From an uncultured Muribaculaceae bacterium (lineage in GTDB: Bacteria > Bacteroidota > Bacteroidia > Bacteroidales > Muribaculaceae): DNA of 33,082 nucleotides. Shown here in pieces: positions 1-7,362 of the stretch (positions are counted from its first letter, which is position 1; each line of letters starts with the position of its first letter). The position numbers and the translations under genes were made by a program. The notes under the pieces were generated by a model. It searched no databases. It saw only the letters and a list, made by a program, of their open reading frames with translations, and was not told the DNA's origin. The stretch spans positions 1-33,082 of the forward strand of contig CAJUMR010000029.1 of assembly GCA_910587475.1 (NCBI GenBank), given 5' to 3'.

Positions 1-2
1 GC

Positions 3-1382
3 GGCCGTGGCGACAGCCTTGATGTGCAAAGCCAGTTCTATCGCGGAGTGTTGCTTGGCTACCGCCGCGAGTGGACGGCCGCGTTGTTGTCGCTGATGGA
101 AGCCGCCGACCGCGCATCAGCGCTCGGCGACAACTTCTATCTCGCCATGGCCTACCGCGAACAGGCCGATATCTACGGGAAATTTTTTGCTTATCAGAAA
201 AAATATGATTTGGCCGACCTTGCATCACAATATTTTATCAAGGCAGGGAAAAACGAGCATGCGGCATGGGAAAAGGTCAGTTGCGCCCATTCTTTGTTAA
301 AAATGAATTATCTTGACAGCGCTTCGGCTTGTCTTGAGGAAATACGGCCGCAGATCGATGCTTTGTCGAAAAAAATGCTCCAGCGCGAATGGTTCAGGAT
401 CTATGGCTTGGCAAAATACAGTGTGTTAGACTATGCTGAGGCTGCACGTGCCATGATGTCACTTGATTCGTTGAATGTCGGCTTATCAACTTTCGATTGT
501 TTCATATTCGGAGCTTCACTGCTTGAGCTTGACGACATGGATCAGGCAAAATCCTATCTCAACAGGATGGAAGTCAACCGTAGTTCTTTATCTGACACGT
601 TGGTTACCTTGCGTTTGTCTGCGCTGATCAATGAAGCGAGCGGCGATTTCAAGTCAGCCTTGAGACAATGGAAAGAACACTATGCGCTCTCGTTGCAGCC
701 AAAAAACAGACTGCTGACTCATCATTATTCGGTGGAGTTGAACGACAACTATCGGGATGTGATAGGCCGGCAGTCCGAAAAAATCGACGAAACTAACCAC
801 AAACTGATTGTCGCTTCGTTGATCGCTGTGGCGTTGATCGCAGTTTTGGGAGTGGTTGTAATGTTCTTCCGCAACCGCATGTTGAAAAAAGATATCGACA
901 GAAATCTTCTTCTTGTCGAAATAGGTAATTTGCAGGCTCAGTTAACCAGGAATATCGCTTCACCATTGACTGATCATTGTCGCGGGGGAGTCGAGCATGG
1001 TCATCCGTTAGTTCTGCTCAATTCGATTTGTGAGATGCGCAGCTCGATGCTTTCGGGTGATGATGGAGCAAGACGCTTTGGAAAAAATATTTCCGATTTT
1101 ATCACCGAACTGAACAGCGATGAGAATCTTAAAGAGTTGGAAGCATTTATCGATGCGACAGCCGACAATCTTATGTCGCGGTTCCGGGAGCAGGTTCCCA
1201 AAATTACTGACAGGGAATATTCGGTTGTTACTTTTGTGTTTTTAGGTTTTTCAAACGCATCTATCGCGGCAATAATGCAGTATAAATCGACTGTAAACGT
1301 TCGTCAGATACGTCATGTCATCAAAAGCAAGATTTGCGGACAAGACTCATCTGACAGAGAACGGTTCCTTTCTTACTTTTAA
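3..1382 (+). CDS. Membrane-anchored TPR regulator with C-terminal helix-turn-helix, 5'-truncated by the window
   Basis: The reading frame is open back to the left edge, so the N-terminus lies outside; a GTG at base 24 is in frame but is probably not the start. Numbering from that GTG, residues 1-250 are alpha-helical with TPR-like pairs (for example GDFKSALRQWKEHY near 207-220), residues 261-282 form one hydrophobic segment (LIVASLIAVALIAVLGVVVM), and 285-310 look coiled-coil. The C-terminus from about 395 (ITDREYSVV, then GFSNASIAAIM and a basic VRQIRHVIKSKI helix) resembles a LuxR-type DNA-binding helix-turn-helix. This architecture is common in Bacteroidales: a periplasmic TPR sensor, one membrane span and a cytoplasmic output domain. 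Its ligand and targets cannot be read from the sequence. The next genes downstream are a secreted DUF3244-like protein and a serpin, which may be targets (inference). Confidence 0.7.
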   Translation, partial: GRGDSLDVQSQFYRGVLLGYRREWTAALLSLMEAADRASALGDNFYLAMAYREQADIYGKFFAYQKKYDLADLASQYFIKAGKNEHAAWEKVSCAHSLLKMNYLDSASACLEEIRPQIDALSKKMLQREWFRIYGLAKYSVLDYAEAARAMMSLDSLNVGLSTFDCFIFGASLLELDDMDQAKSYLNRMEVNRSSLSDTLVTLRLSALINEASGDFKSALRQWKEHYALSLQPKNRLLTHHYSVELNDNYRDVIGRQSEKIDETNHKLIVASLIAVALIAVLGVVVMFFRNRMLKKDIDRNLLLVEIGNLQAQLTRNIASPLTDHCRGGVEHGHPLVLLNSICEMRSSMLSGDDGARRFGKNISDFITELNSDENLKELEAFIDATADNLMSRFREQVPKITDREYSVVTFVFLGFSNASIAAIMQYKSTVNVRQIRHVIKSKICGQDSSDRERFLSYF

Positions 1383-1478
1383 TTCTGTCGGCCTATAAAT
1401 GGCTGATATATAGGAGTGTATTGCGTGTATCGCGATAAGCGCATGAAAATCAGCGTTTTAACCGCTGTGGCAAAAAGA

Positions 1479-1558
1479 CATAACGCAATTTTATATTTTG
1501 CGATATGTAACAGCTTGATTGATAGTTGTTTCTGATTGGTGGCATAACGCAGTTTTAT
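1479..1558. repeat. 16-base direct repeat upstream of the DUF3244-like gene
   Basis: The block CATAACGCAATTTTAT at 1479-1494 recurs as CATAACGCAGTTTTAT at 1543-1558, with one mismatch and a 64-base offset (about six helical turns). The second copy ends on the putative -33 element of the promoter at 1558-1590. This layout suits paired operator sites, though a chance or degenerate duplicated promoter is also possible. Confidence 0.5.
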
Positions 1559-1590
1559 TTGGCCGGACAACGATATTTGCAGTAAATTTG
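1558..1590 (+). promoter_or_regulatory. Bacteroidota-type promoter for the DUF3244-like gene
   Basis: TTTG at 1558-1561 and TAAATTTG at 1583-1590 are separated by 21 bases, matching the Bacteroidota primary sigma consensus (TTTG, 19-21 bases, TAnnTTTG). The ATG at 1621 lies 30 bases downstream. This supports that start over in-frame codons further upstream. Confidence 0.75.
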
Positions 1591-1620
1591 CTTACGAAAA
1601 CCGACCATAATAATCATTAT

Positions 1621-2007
1621 ATGTTTAAATCAAGATTGAACCGATTGATAATTGTAAGCTTATTTGCTGTGTTGGCTTGCGGGACAATGGCTGCATCTGA
1701 CCCCGAAGATGAGCCGCCGATCAATGTTCCCATAGATATTCCTGAGAATCCGGCTGACACTCCAAAGCCCAAAGCCCCCTCGCGTGTACGCATATCGGCT
1801 TATCGCGGCGGTGATGTTTTAGTTATCAGGTCGACGGTCAACGTTACAGCCGAGATTCAGATCATCGACCTGACCTCGGGAGCTGTTTGTTTCGAAGGCT
1901 CAGTGTTTCTCGCCCCCGAAACTATCTTCGCTGTCCCTGCCGCCTCGCCGATCGCGGTCAATGTCTCAGCTTCCGGCATGACTTATCATGATATATTCCA
2001 GAATTAA
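1621..2007 (+). CDS. Small secreted protein, DUF3244-like
   Basis: A 128-residue protein with a clear signal peptide (a basic MFKSRLNR start, then a hydrophobic stretch ending LACGTMAA near residue 24). An acidic, proline-rich linker follows (DEPPINVPIDIPENPADTPKPKAP), then a beta-rich domain with alternating strands (RVRISAYRGG, DVLVIRSTVNV, AEIQIIDLTSG, AVCFEGSVFL). This form, short, secreted and with a single Ig-like sandwich, is that of the DUF3244 family common in gut Bacteroidales, whose function is unknown. The ATG at 1621 was chosen over an in-frame ATG at 1519 because it starts the signal peptide and lies just downstream of the promoter. The Cys near residue 20 is not in a strong lipobox, so a soluble or periplasmic protein seems likelier than a lipoprotein. 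Confidence 0.65.
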   Translation: MFKSRLNRLIIVSLFAVLACGTMAASDPEDEPPINVPIDIPENPADTPKPKAPSRVRISAYRGGDVLVIRSTVNVTAEIQIIDLTSGAVCFEGSVFLAPETIFAVPAASPIAVNVSASGMTYHDIFQN

Positions 2008-2061
2008 AATAATCCCAATATTTTTAATTTCTGGTTTTATAAGTTAAATTGATCATAAGCT

Positions 2062-2093
2062 TCTGGTTTTAAGAAAAACAATCATTATATTTG
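2062..2093 (+). promoter_or_regulatory. Promoter for the serpin gene
   Basis: TATATTTG at 2086-2093 is a perfect TAnnTTTG -7 element. A weak -33 element (TCTG at 2062-2065) lies 20 bases upstream, and the serpin ATG is 40 bases downstream. Confidence 0.65.
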
Positions 2094-2133
2094 TCGATAA
2101 CAGATTACAACATCACCAAAAAACATAATTCTC

Positions 2134-3348
2134 ATGAAAAAACTCCTTCTCCCCGCATTGTTAGGCTTCCTTTTTTCAGCCTGCACGAGCGATGAACCTT
2201 CTTCACGACAGAAGGCGGAAATCAATCTCAGCCGCTCGGAAATTCAGCTCAACGACAATTTCAACTCATTCGGCCTTGAATTCATGAGCTGGTTGTCCGA
2301 AAGAAGTGCAGACAGCGACGATCCCAATGTGGCCGTTTCGCCGGTCAGCATGGCGATTGCGTTGTCGATGACAGCCAATGCCGGCGACGGCGACTTGCAA
2401 CAATCGATCTGCAGTTTGCTCGGTTGTGAGGATCTTGATGGCCTCAACGCTCTGTCGAAAAAACTGATGGACTACCTCCCCGAGGATGGCGACAAGAGTC
2501 AGCTCTATCTGGCCAATGCCATGTGGCATGCCGAATATCTGAGTCCACAGGGTGCGTTCAGTCAGAGGATGTCGGAGAACTATCTTGCCGAGATCTCACC
2601 ACTTAATTTTAAAAGTCCTGAAGCTGCCGGAGTCATCAACCGTTGGTGTGCCGACAAGACCCGTGGTCTGATCGACAATGTCACTACTCCCGACTTATTG
2701 CAATTTTGTCAGGTCTTTTTTGCCAACGCACTCTACTTCAAAAGCGATTGGACCATGCCGTTCAAGGAAGAACTCACCGAAAAGGCCACATTCCACGGCA
2801 TCCGCTCCGACGAGCTTGTCGACATGATGCACGCAAAGGGACGCGAAATCGATTATTACGCCGGCGACGGGTGTCAGGCTGTCACCCTGCCTTATCATGG
2901 CGGTTATGAGATGATAGCGATAGTCCCGGACGCAGAGCACGAGGCCGCCGATCTGACGCAATTTATGTCGCCCGAAGTCATCAGCCGCATCACGAGCCAA
3001 TCGCTTACTTACCTTGTCAACCTCTCAATGCCGAGGTTCTCTGCTTCGCAAAAGATGAATTGTGATGAAATACTCAAAGACATGGGACTCGATCTCAGCC
3101 ACGTGGTGTTGACCGAGTTGTCTGACGATAACGCTTTGGAGTTATTATTGAAAGTCAATCATTTCGTGGAGTTTAAAACCGATGAAAAGGGTTCTGTTGC
3201 GGCCGCGGTGACAACAGTCGCCGGAGACACTTCCAATTTGGGTTTCCACGGTTATGCCACGGTCAGCCTCGACCGCCCGTTTGTCTATCTGATCCGCAAT
3301 GTCAAGACCGGATCAATCATTCTGGCAGGCCAGTTTGTGCAGCCTTGA
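2134..3348 (+). CDS. Serpin-family protease inhibitor, predicted lipoprotein
   Basis: A 404-residue protein with a lipoprotein signal (MKKLLLPALLGFLFSAC, lipidated Cys17), so probably anchored to the outer membrane. The body has the serpin fold: NDNFNSFGLEF, then VAVSPVSMAIALSMTANAG, LYLANAMW, FFANALYFKSDW near residue 200, and the C-terminal core strands FVYLIRNVKTGSIILAGQF. The reactive-centre loop hinge is TDEKGSVAAAVTTVA (residues about 349-363). Its Gly, the small P14 residue and the Ala-rich P12-P10 are hallmarks of inhibitory serpins, because the loop must insert into sheet A. Counting from the hinge Gly as P15 puts the P1 position near the DTSN segment, uncertain by one or two residues. 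The target is probably an extracellular serine or cysteine protease, perhaps of host or competitor origin (inference). It appears monocistronic, with its own promoter. Confidence 0.93.
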   Translation: MKKLLLPALLGFLFSACTSDEPSSRQKAEINLSRSEIQLNDNFNSFGLEFMSWLSERSADSDDPNVAVSPVSMAIALSMTANAGDGDLQQSICSLLGCEDLDGLNALSKKLMDYLPEDGDKSQLYLANAMWHAEYLSPQGAFSQRMSENYLAEISPLNFKSPEAAGVINRWCADKTRGLIDNVTTPDLLQFCQVFFANALYFKSDWTMPFKEELTEKATFHGIRSDELVDMMHAKGREIDYYAGDGCQAVTLPYHGGYEMIAIVPDAEHEAADLTQFMSPEVISRITSQSLTYLVNLSMPRFSASQKMNCDEILKDMGLDLSHVVLTELSDDNALELLLKVNHFVEFKTDEKGSVAAAVTTVAGDTSNLGFHGYATVSLDRPFVYLIRNVKTGSIILAGQFVQP

Positions 3349-3410
3349 TGCTGCGCAGGTGTCCGGTATATCTTATTGCAATATAGGTGTGTAATTTAAA
3401 AATTATTGCA

Positions 3411-3418
3411 TAAATTTG
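3411..3418 (+). promoter_or_regulatory. Possible -7 element for the aldo/keto reductase gene
   Basis: TAAATTTG matches TAnnTTTG exactly. The -33 position holds only TGTG at 3388-3391 (19-base spacing), so the promoter is less certain. Transcription from here would start just before the hairpin at 3433-3476. Confidence 0.5.
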
Positions 3419-3432
3419 TGCCGGCAAGCAAT

Positions 3433-3476
3433 GCGCCCGACTCCGCACGGCTTTCATGCCTCGCGGAGTCGGGCGC
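3433..3476 (+). promoter_or_regulatory. Strong hairpin in the leader of the aldo/keto reductase gene
   Basis: GCGCCCGACTCCGC (3433-3446) is perfectly complementary to GCGGAGTCGGGCGC (3463-3476). A further GGC/GCC pair lies inside (449-451 with 458-460), leaving a six-base loop. No T-run follows. It could be the serpin terminator without a U-tract, or a structured 5' leader of the reductase mRNA, since the likely promoter at 3411-3418 is upstream of it. Confidence 0.6.
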
Positions 3477-3513
3477 TGTGTGTAAGTACCAATCATCCTA
3501 ACACCCTATAATT

Positions 3514-4467
3514 ATGGAATATCGTTTTTGCGGCCGCAGCGGGCTGCAGTTGCCGGTCATCTCGCTTGGCCTGTGGCACAATTTTGGAGAAAAGGCCGAC
3601 TTCACAGCCGCTGAGGACATTGTGCTCCACGCGTTTGACCGCGGGGTCACGCATTTCGACCTCGCAAACAACTACGGGCCGCCCCCGGGCAGCGCGGAGA
3701 GTAACTTCGGCAAGATGCTCAGCCGGCAGCTGGGCGCTCACCGCGACGAGATAATCATATCGACGAAAGCCGGCCATCTGATGTGGCCGGGCCCTTACGG
3801 CGACGGTAGTTCACGCAAGTATCTGATGGCGAGTATCGACCAAAGCCTGAAACGCACAGGCCTCGACTATTTCGACATATTTTACAGTCACCGTTATAAC
3901 CCCGAGACTCCTCTTGAAGAGACGGTGCAGGCGTTGGTCGACATCGTGCACCGTGGCAAGGCTCTCTATGTCGGGCTGTCGAAATATCCGGCCGACGTGG
4001 CTGAGGAGGCATGCAGGATGATGGCCGCGCAACATGTGCGCTGTCTTGTCTATCAGGACCGCTACAACATGATCGTCCGTAAGCCTGAGGAGTGTCATCT
4101 GCCGGTGATCGAGTCGTGCGGTCTCGGGTTTGTCGCATTCTCTCCGCTGGCTCAAGGCCTGTTGACCAACCGCTATCTGGGCGGCATCCCCGACGACTCG
4201 CGTGTTCGCCGCGAGGGTGGTTTCCTCCGCGAAGCCGACATCACCGACGAGTGGATCAGCAAAGCCCGGCGGCTTGATGCGATCGCCGCAGAGCGGCGAC
4301 AGTCGCTTGCGCAGATGGCTCTGGCGTGGTTGCTGAGCAAGCGTCATGTCACTTCGGTCATAGTCGGGGTGAGTTCGCGAAGTCAGCTCGACGACAATCT
4401 GTCGGCCGTCGGCAGCCCTGCATTCACGGCTGAGCAACTGGCTGCGATTGACCGCGTGCTCGGCTGA
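3514..4467 (+). CDS. Aldo/keto reductase, L-glyceraldehyde-3-phosphate reductase-like (YghZ type)
   Basis: A 317-residue single-domain TIM-barrel oxidoreductase, cytoplasmic and expected to be NADPH-dependent. The catalytic tetrad is visible: Asp49 and Tyr54 in THFDLANNYG, Lys85 in ISTKAG, and His126 in FYSHR. The motif GPPPGSAESNFGKML and the loop HLMWPGPYGDGSSRKYL are typical of the YghZ/Gpr and potassium-channel beta-subunit-like branch of the AKR superfamily. The C-terminal VIVGVSSRSQLDDNL is the usual cofactor phosphate-binding segment. The substrate is inferred from family resemblance only; detoxification of small aldehydes is the usual role. The gene is alone between the serpin and the convergent T9SS operon, with a terminator right after it. 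Confidence 0.9.
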   Translation: MEYRFCGRSGLQLPVISLGLWHNFGEKADFTAAEDIVLHAFDRGVTHFDLANNYGPPPGSAESNFGKMLSRQLGAHRDEIIISTKAGHLMWPGPYGDGSSRKYLMASIDQSLKRTGLDYFDIFYSHRYNPETPLEETVQALVDIVHRGKALYVGLSKYPADVAEEACRMMAAQHVRCLVYQDRYNMIVRKPEECHLPVIESCGLGFVAFSPLAQGLLTNRYLGGIPDDSRVRREGGFLREADITDEWISKARRLDAIAAERRQSLAQMALAWLLSKRHVTSVIVGVSSRSQLDDNLSAVGSPAFTAEQLAAIDRVLG

Positions 4468-4501
4468 GCCCGCAGCCGGGGAGTCGATAAGCATAACAAG
4501 G

Positions 4502-4553
4502 CTGAAGGCATGTCGGCACGATTTATCAACATCGTGGACCGACATGCCTTCAG
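4502..4553. terminator. Bidirectional terminator between the aldo/keto reductase and gldN
   Basis: CTGAAGGCATGTCGG (4502-4516) pairs perfectly with CCGACATGCCTTCAG (4539-4553). An inner CACGAT/ATCGTG stem (4517-4522 with 4531-4536) extends it, with a two-base bulge. It lies between two convergent genes and is followed on the plus strand by a T-containing stretch. Confidence 0.75.
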
Positions 4554-4583
4554 TGGTGTTTTGGCCGATCTGTGACCGGAAGG

Positions 4584-5708
4584 TCAGCGTTTGCGGTTGC
4601 GCACCGATCGGGTGGCTGTTGACGCGGCCTTGGCTTTCTGTTGCTTAGGCTCTTTGACTTTTTTGGATGTCTGCTTGGATGACCGTTTGGTCGATCTCAC
4701 TGCTTTGGTGGCTGTCGACGTGGAGGCTGCAGCCACGGCGGTGGTGTCGCCACGCTCGGCAGCCTCGCGGGCTTCGCGGGCGGCTATGACTTCTTCGCGC
4801 GACGGCACCCATAGTTTCTTGTCGAAGTTGTCGAGCGATGCCTGTATGCTGTCCTGAGCGTGTTTGCGGGCGTCGTCGTCGGGGTAGAGCTGTACCATCG
4901 ACTTGTTTTTGAGGTTGCGGGTCTTGTAGATCTCTCCGTCGTACATTGTGAGATTGAAGAAGTCGTCGTAGTTGCTGGTCGGCAGGTTGTTGTCGTCGGA
5001 GGTGAATATTTCCTGCTGGGCGAGCAACGGGCGGATGTCGGCAAATTTCAGCCAGAACATCGGGTAGCGGATGGCTTCGCCGCCGAAGTCGCCCGAGCGG
5101 TGAAGCACAGGGCAGATGGCTTCGATGCGCGGCTTGAGGCTGTTGCTGCGGGTGTCAAATTCCCATCGTTCGATGACATAGTATGACAGGACTTCGTTGG
5201 CCGGCACATCGCTCTCTTCGATCACGAAGCGCGGGTTGCGCTCCGACGATCCTTTGGCATCGGTGTAGAGGATGTGGAAGCGGTCGAGGATGTCGCGCAC
5301 TTTCACCCTGTATTGATCGGAGAACACTTCGCGGCCGTCGAGATACTCGTAGGCCGCCACCTGATTGTTGGCGAGCAGACGCATGATGATGCGGAACAGG
5401 TTTTCCTGTCCGTCGACGGGTTCGTCGGGGTAGTATAGGGGCGCGTTTTTGTCGTTGTTGAGGTCGAGCTGCCGGTAGATTATGCGCATCCACTGGCGAT
5501 CGGCGTCGCTGATCGATGAGCCGTTGCCTTCGTAGAACGATTGCATGCGGTCAGTCACAGTCGGGCCTGACGGAGCGTTGTCCTTGGTGCGTTCGCTGGA
5601 GTTGCGGCGTCGCACCACACCCTGACTTTCGTCGGTCTGTGAGACAGAGGGCAGGCTCACGCATAGGAGCATTGCTGCGGCGGTGATGTATTGACTGATT
5701 GATTTCAT
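4584..5708 (-). CDS. gldN: Type IX secretion component GldN/PorN
   Basis: A 374-residue exported protein with a signal peptide ending near VSLPSVSQ (residue 24). The GldN core is recognisable: DRQWMRIIYRQLDL, NAPLYYPDEP, NLFRIIMRLLANNQVAAYEYLDG, then VIERWEFD and YPMFWLKFADIRPLL. GldN forms, with the lipoprotein GldK, the periplasmic ring attached to the outer membrane in the T9SS. The C-terminus after about residue 335 is a low-complexity tail rich in Lys, Ala, Ser and Thr that ends NRKR. It is the last gene of the por/gld operon, 45 bases after gldM, and ends before a strong bidirectional terminator. Confidence 0.95.
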   Translation of the reverse strand: MKSISQYITAAAMLLCVSLPSVSQTDESQGVVRRRNSSERTKDNAPSGPTVTDRMQSFYEGNGSSISDADRQWMRIIYRQLDLNNDKNAPLYYPDEPVDGQENLFRIIMRLLANNQVAAYEYLDGREVFSDQYRVKVRDILDRFHILYTDAKGSSERNPRFVIEESDVPANEVLSYYVIERWEFDTRSNSLKPRIEAICPVLHRSGDFGGEAIRYPMFWLKFADIRPLLAQQEIFTSDDNNLPTSNYDDFFNLTMYDGEIYKTRNLKNKSMVQLYPDDDARKHAQDSIQASLDNFDKKLWVPSREEVIAAREAREAAERGDTTAVAAASTSTATKAVRSTKRSSKQTSKKVKEPKQQKAKAASTATRSVRNRKR

Positions 5709-5753
5709 ATCGTGCGGGGTGAAGTTGTGTTGTCGGATTGGTGAAGAGTGGGC

Positions 5754-7319
5754 TTAGTTGACGATTACTTCCATCGGCGACAGGTCGCGGGTGATGCCGT
5801 CGGGACCGATGGCCTTGATGCGGGTGATGTAGAAGCGTTTGCCTCGCGAGAGTCGTTGGAACGATTGTTTCTGTCGGGCAGAGAACGACGGCCCGTCGCT
5901 GACTTCGGGGATGGCGTTGCCCATCGAGTCGAAGAAGGTTGTCTCGAAGCTCAGCACCTTGAATTTGGTGTCGATCAGACCGTCGTCGATGGCAGCTTCG
6001 ATGCCTGGCGACTGCAGCAGGAGAGTCTTGGCAAACGGTTTGCCGCCGCGGTAGTGGTCGGTGTTGCCTTTGCTGTCGGTGAACGCTATGTAGGGCGTTG
6101 GATCGGGAAGCTTGCGGACGCGGAATGTTGTGGTGGCTACGGTCGTCGGACGTCCGTCGATGTTGGCCGTCACGGTCAGCGTGGCGTCTTTCCCGACGGT
6201 CGACGGACGGGCTATCCACCGGTCGCCGTTGCGCGACAGTGTGCCGTTGGTCATCGACGCCGATATACCGTTCATCGGGACGCCGGGCACGGAAATGCTC
6301 ACGGGGTTGTCGATGCCGGCGTAGAGAACGTTCATCATCGTGGCCGACACGGTGGCCATCGGTTCGATTACGGTGTACGACGAGCTGAAGTCGTGGCGGG
6401 TCGATGTGCCGTCGCCGTGTGCCACTTCGAGGTAGCCGTCGTAGTCAAATGTTCCGGTCGTCGATGCATTGAGTTCATAGAGACCGTGGTCATTGTCGAG
6501 CGGCTTGCCGTTGATGAATATATGCGGGCGCGCGGTTGTGTCGACAGCGGCGAGCACGATGTTGGCCGAGTATTTGCCGCCTCTCATCACCAGTCGTGAC
6601 TGGGGCATGACATAAGCGTTGAGTTCGTTGACACGCACATCTCCGGCGTCGACGCTGGCGTAGAGAGTGGAGAGTGCTTCGCCTTCGGCATAGAGGATGT
6701 CGTTCTGGAGTTTCGACAGCAGGGTGATGGCCGCCACTACGGGTTGCTGGTCAAACTTGGCCTCTTCCCACGACTGGGCGGTGAGAGTGCCTTTGCGCTG
6801 TATAGGGTCTGTCGACAGGGCGGCGTTGATGCCTGCGGCCTTGACGGTGTCGGGGACAAGCGAGGTGATGAACGATCGGTAGAAGTCGATCGACTTTCTG
6901 AGACCTTCGCCGAGGTTGTTGCCCGGAGCGAGCATCACCACGGCGGCAGCTTCGAGGTCGTCGCGGTTGAGTATGTTGTCGGGGTCGCCGTCGCGGCCGT
7001 CGGCTTTGTGGACGATGGCGAGCTTGAGCGAGTCGATCTGGGCGTAGAGGCCGTCGGTGACACGGCGGACGTCCGATGCTTTGTCGAGCCACACCTTGCC
7101 CTTGTCGGGGTTCTGGGCCGTGAAGTCCTCGAGACGGCGGTATATGTCGTCGTTGCGCCGGCCGACATTTGAGTTCGAACGGTTGAGCCCGTCGTGAACC
7201 TGCGTGAAACCGTCGAGCACATCGCTGGAAACGTTAAGCGCAAGCATGGCCGTCAGGACGATATACATAAGGTTTATCATCTTCTGGCGTGGCGACAGGC
7301 GGTTGTTGTTTGCTCCCAT
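5754..7319 (-). CDS. gldM: Type IX secretion motor subunit GldM/PorM
   Basis: A 521-residue inner-membrane protein. The N-terminus carries the family signature SPRQKMINLMYIVLTAMLALNVS: a short cytoplasmic start, one transmembrane helix at about 14-31, then a long periplasmic region (DVLDGFTQVHDGLNRSN onward) that forms the stacked domains spanning to the GldK/GldN ring. Arg11 in the PRQKM motif corresponds to the conserved Arg that faces the essential Glu of GldL in the known Flavobacterium motor structure. GldM is the rotor or shaft of the proton-driven motor that energises protein export. It sits 43 bases after gldL and 45 bases before gldN, in the usual order. Confidence 0.96.
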   Translation of the reverse strand: MGANNNRLSPRQKMINLMYIVLTAMLALNVSSDVLDGFTQVHDGLNRSNSNVGRRNDDIYRRLEDFTAQNPDKGKVWLDKASDVRRVTDGLYAQIDSLKLAIVHKADGRDGDPDNILNRDDLEAAAVVMLAPGNNLGEGLRKSIDFYRSFITSLVPDTVKAAGINAALSTDPIQRKGTLTAQSWEEAKFDQQPVVAAITLLSKLQNDILYAEGEALSTLYASVDAGDVRVNELNAYVMPQSRLVMRGGKYSANIVLAAVDTTARPHIFINGKPLDNDHGLYELNASTTGTFDYDGYLEVAHGDGTSTRHDFSSSYTVIEPMATVSATMMNVLYAGIDNPVSISVPGVPMNGISASMTNGTLSRNGDRWIARPSTVGKDATLTVTANIDGRPTTVATTTFRVRKLPDPTPYIAFTDSKGNTDHYRGGKPFAKTLLLQSPGIEAAIDDGLIDTKFKVLSFETTFFDSMGNAIPEVSDGPSFSARQKQSFQRLSRGKRFYITRIKAIGPDGITRDLSPMEVIVN

Positions 7320-7362
7320 TTACAAGAGTGGTTGGTTGTGTGCGTATGCTTTGATACGGCGG

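Noticed and set aside
1379..1570. A 63-codon minus-strand frame between the regulator and the DUF3244-like gene
   Set aside because: No recognisable domain, and it covers the direct repeat and promoter; better explained as non-coding.
3811..4545. A 244-codon minus-strand frame opposite the aldo/keto reductase
   Set aside because: The plus strand carries the full catalytic tetrad. This frame runs through the terminator hairpin.
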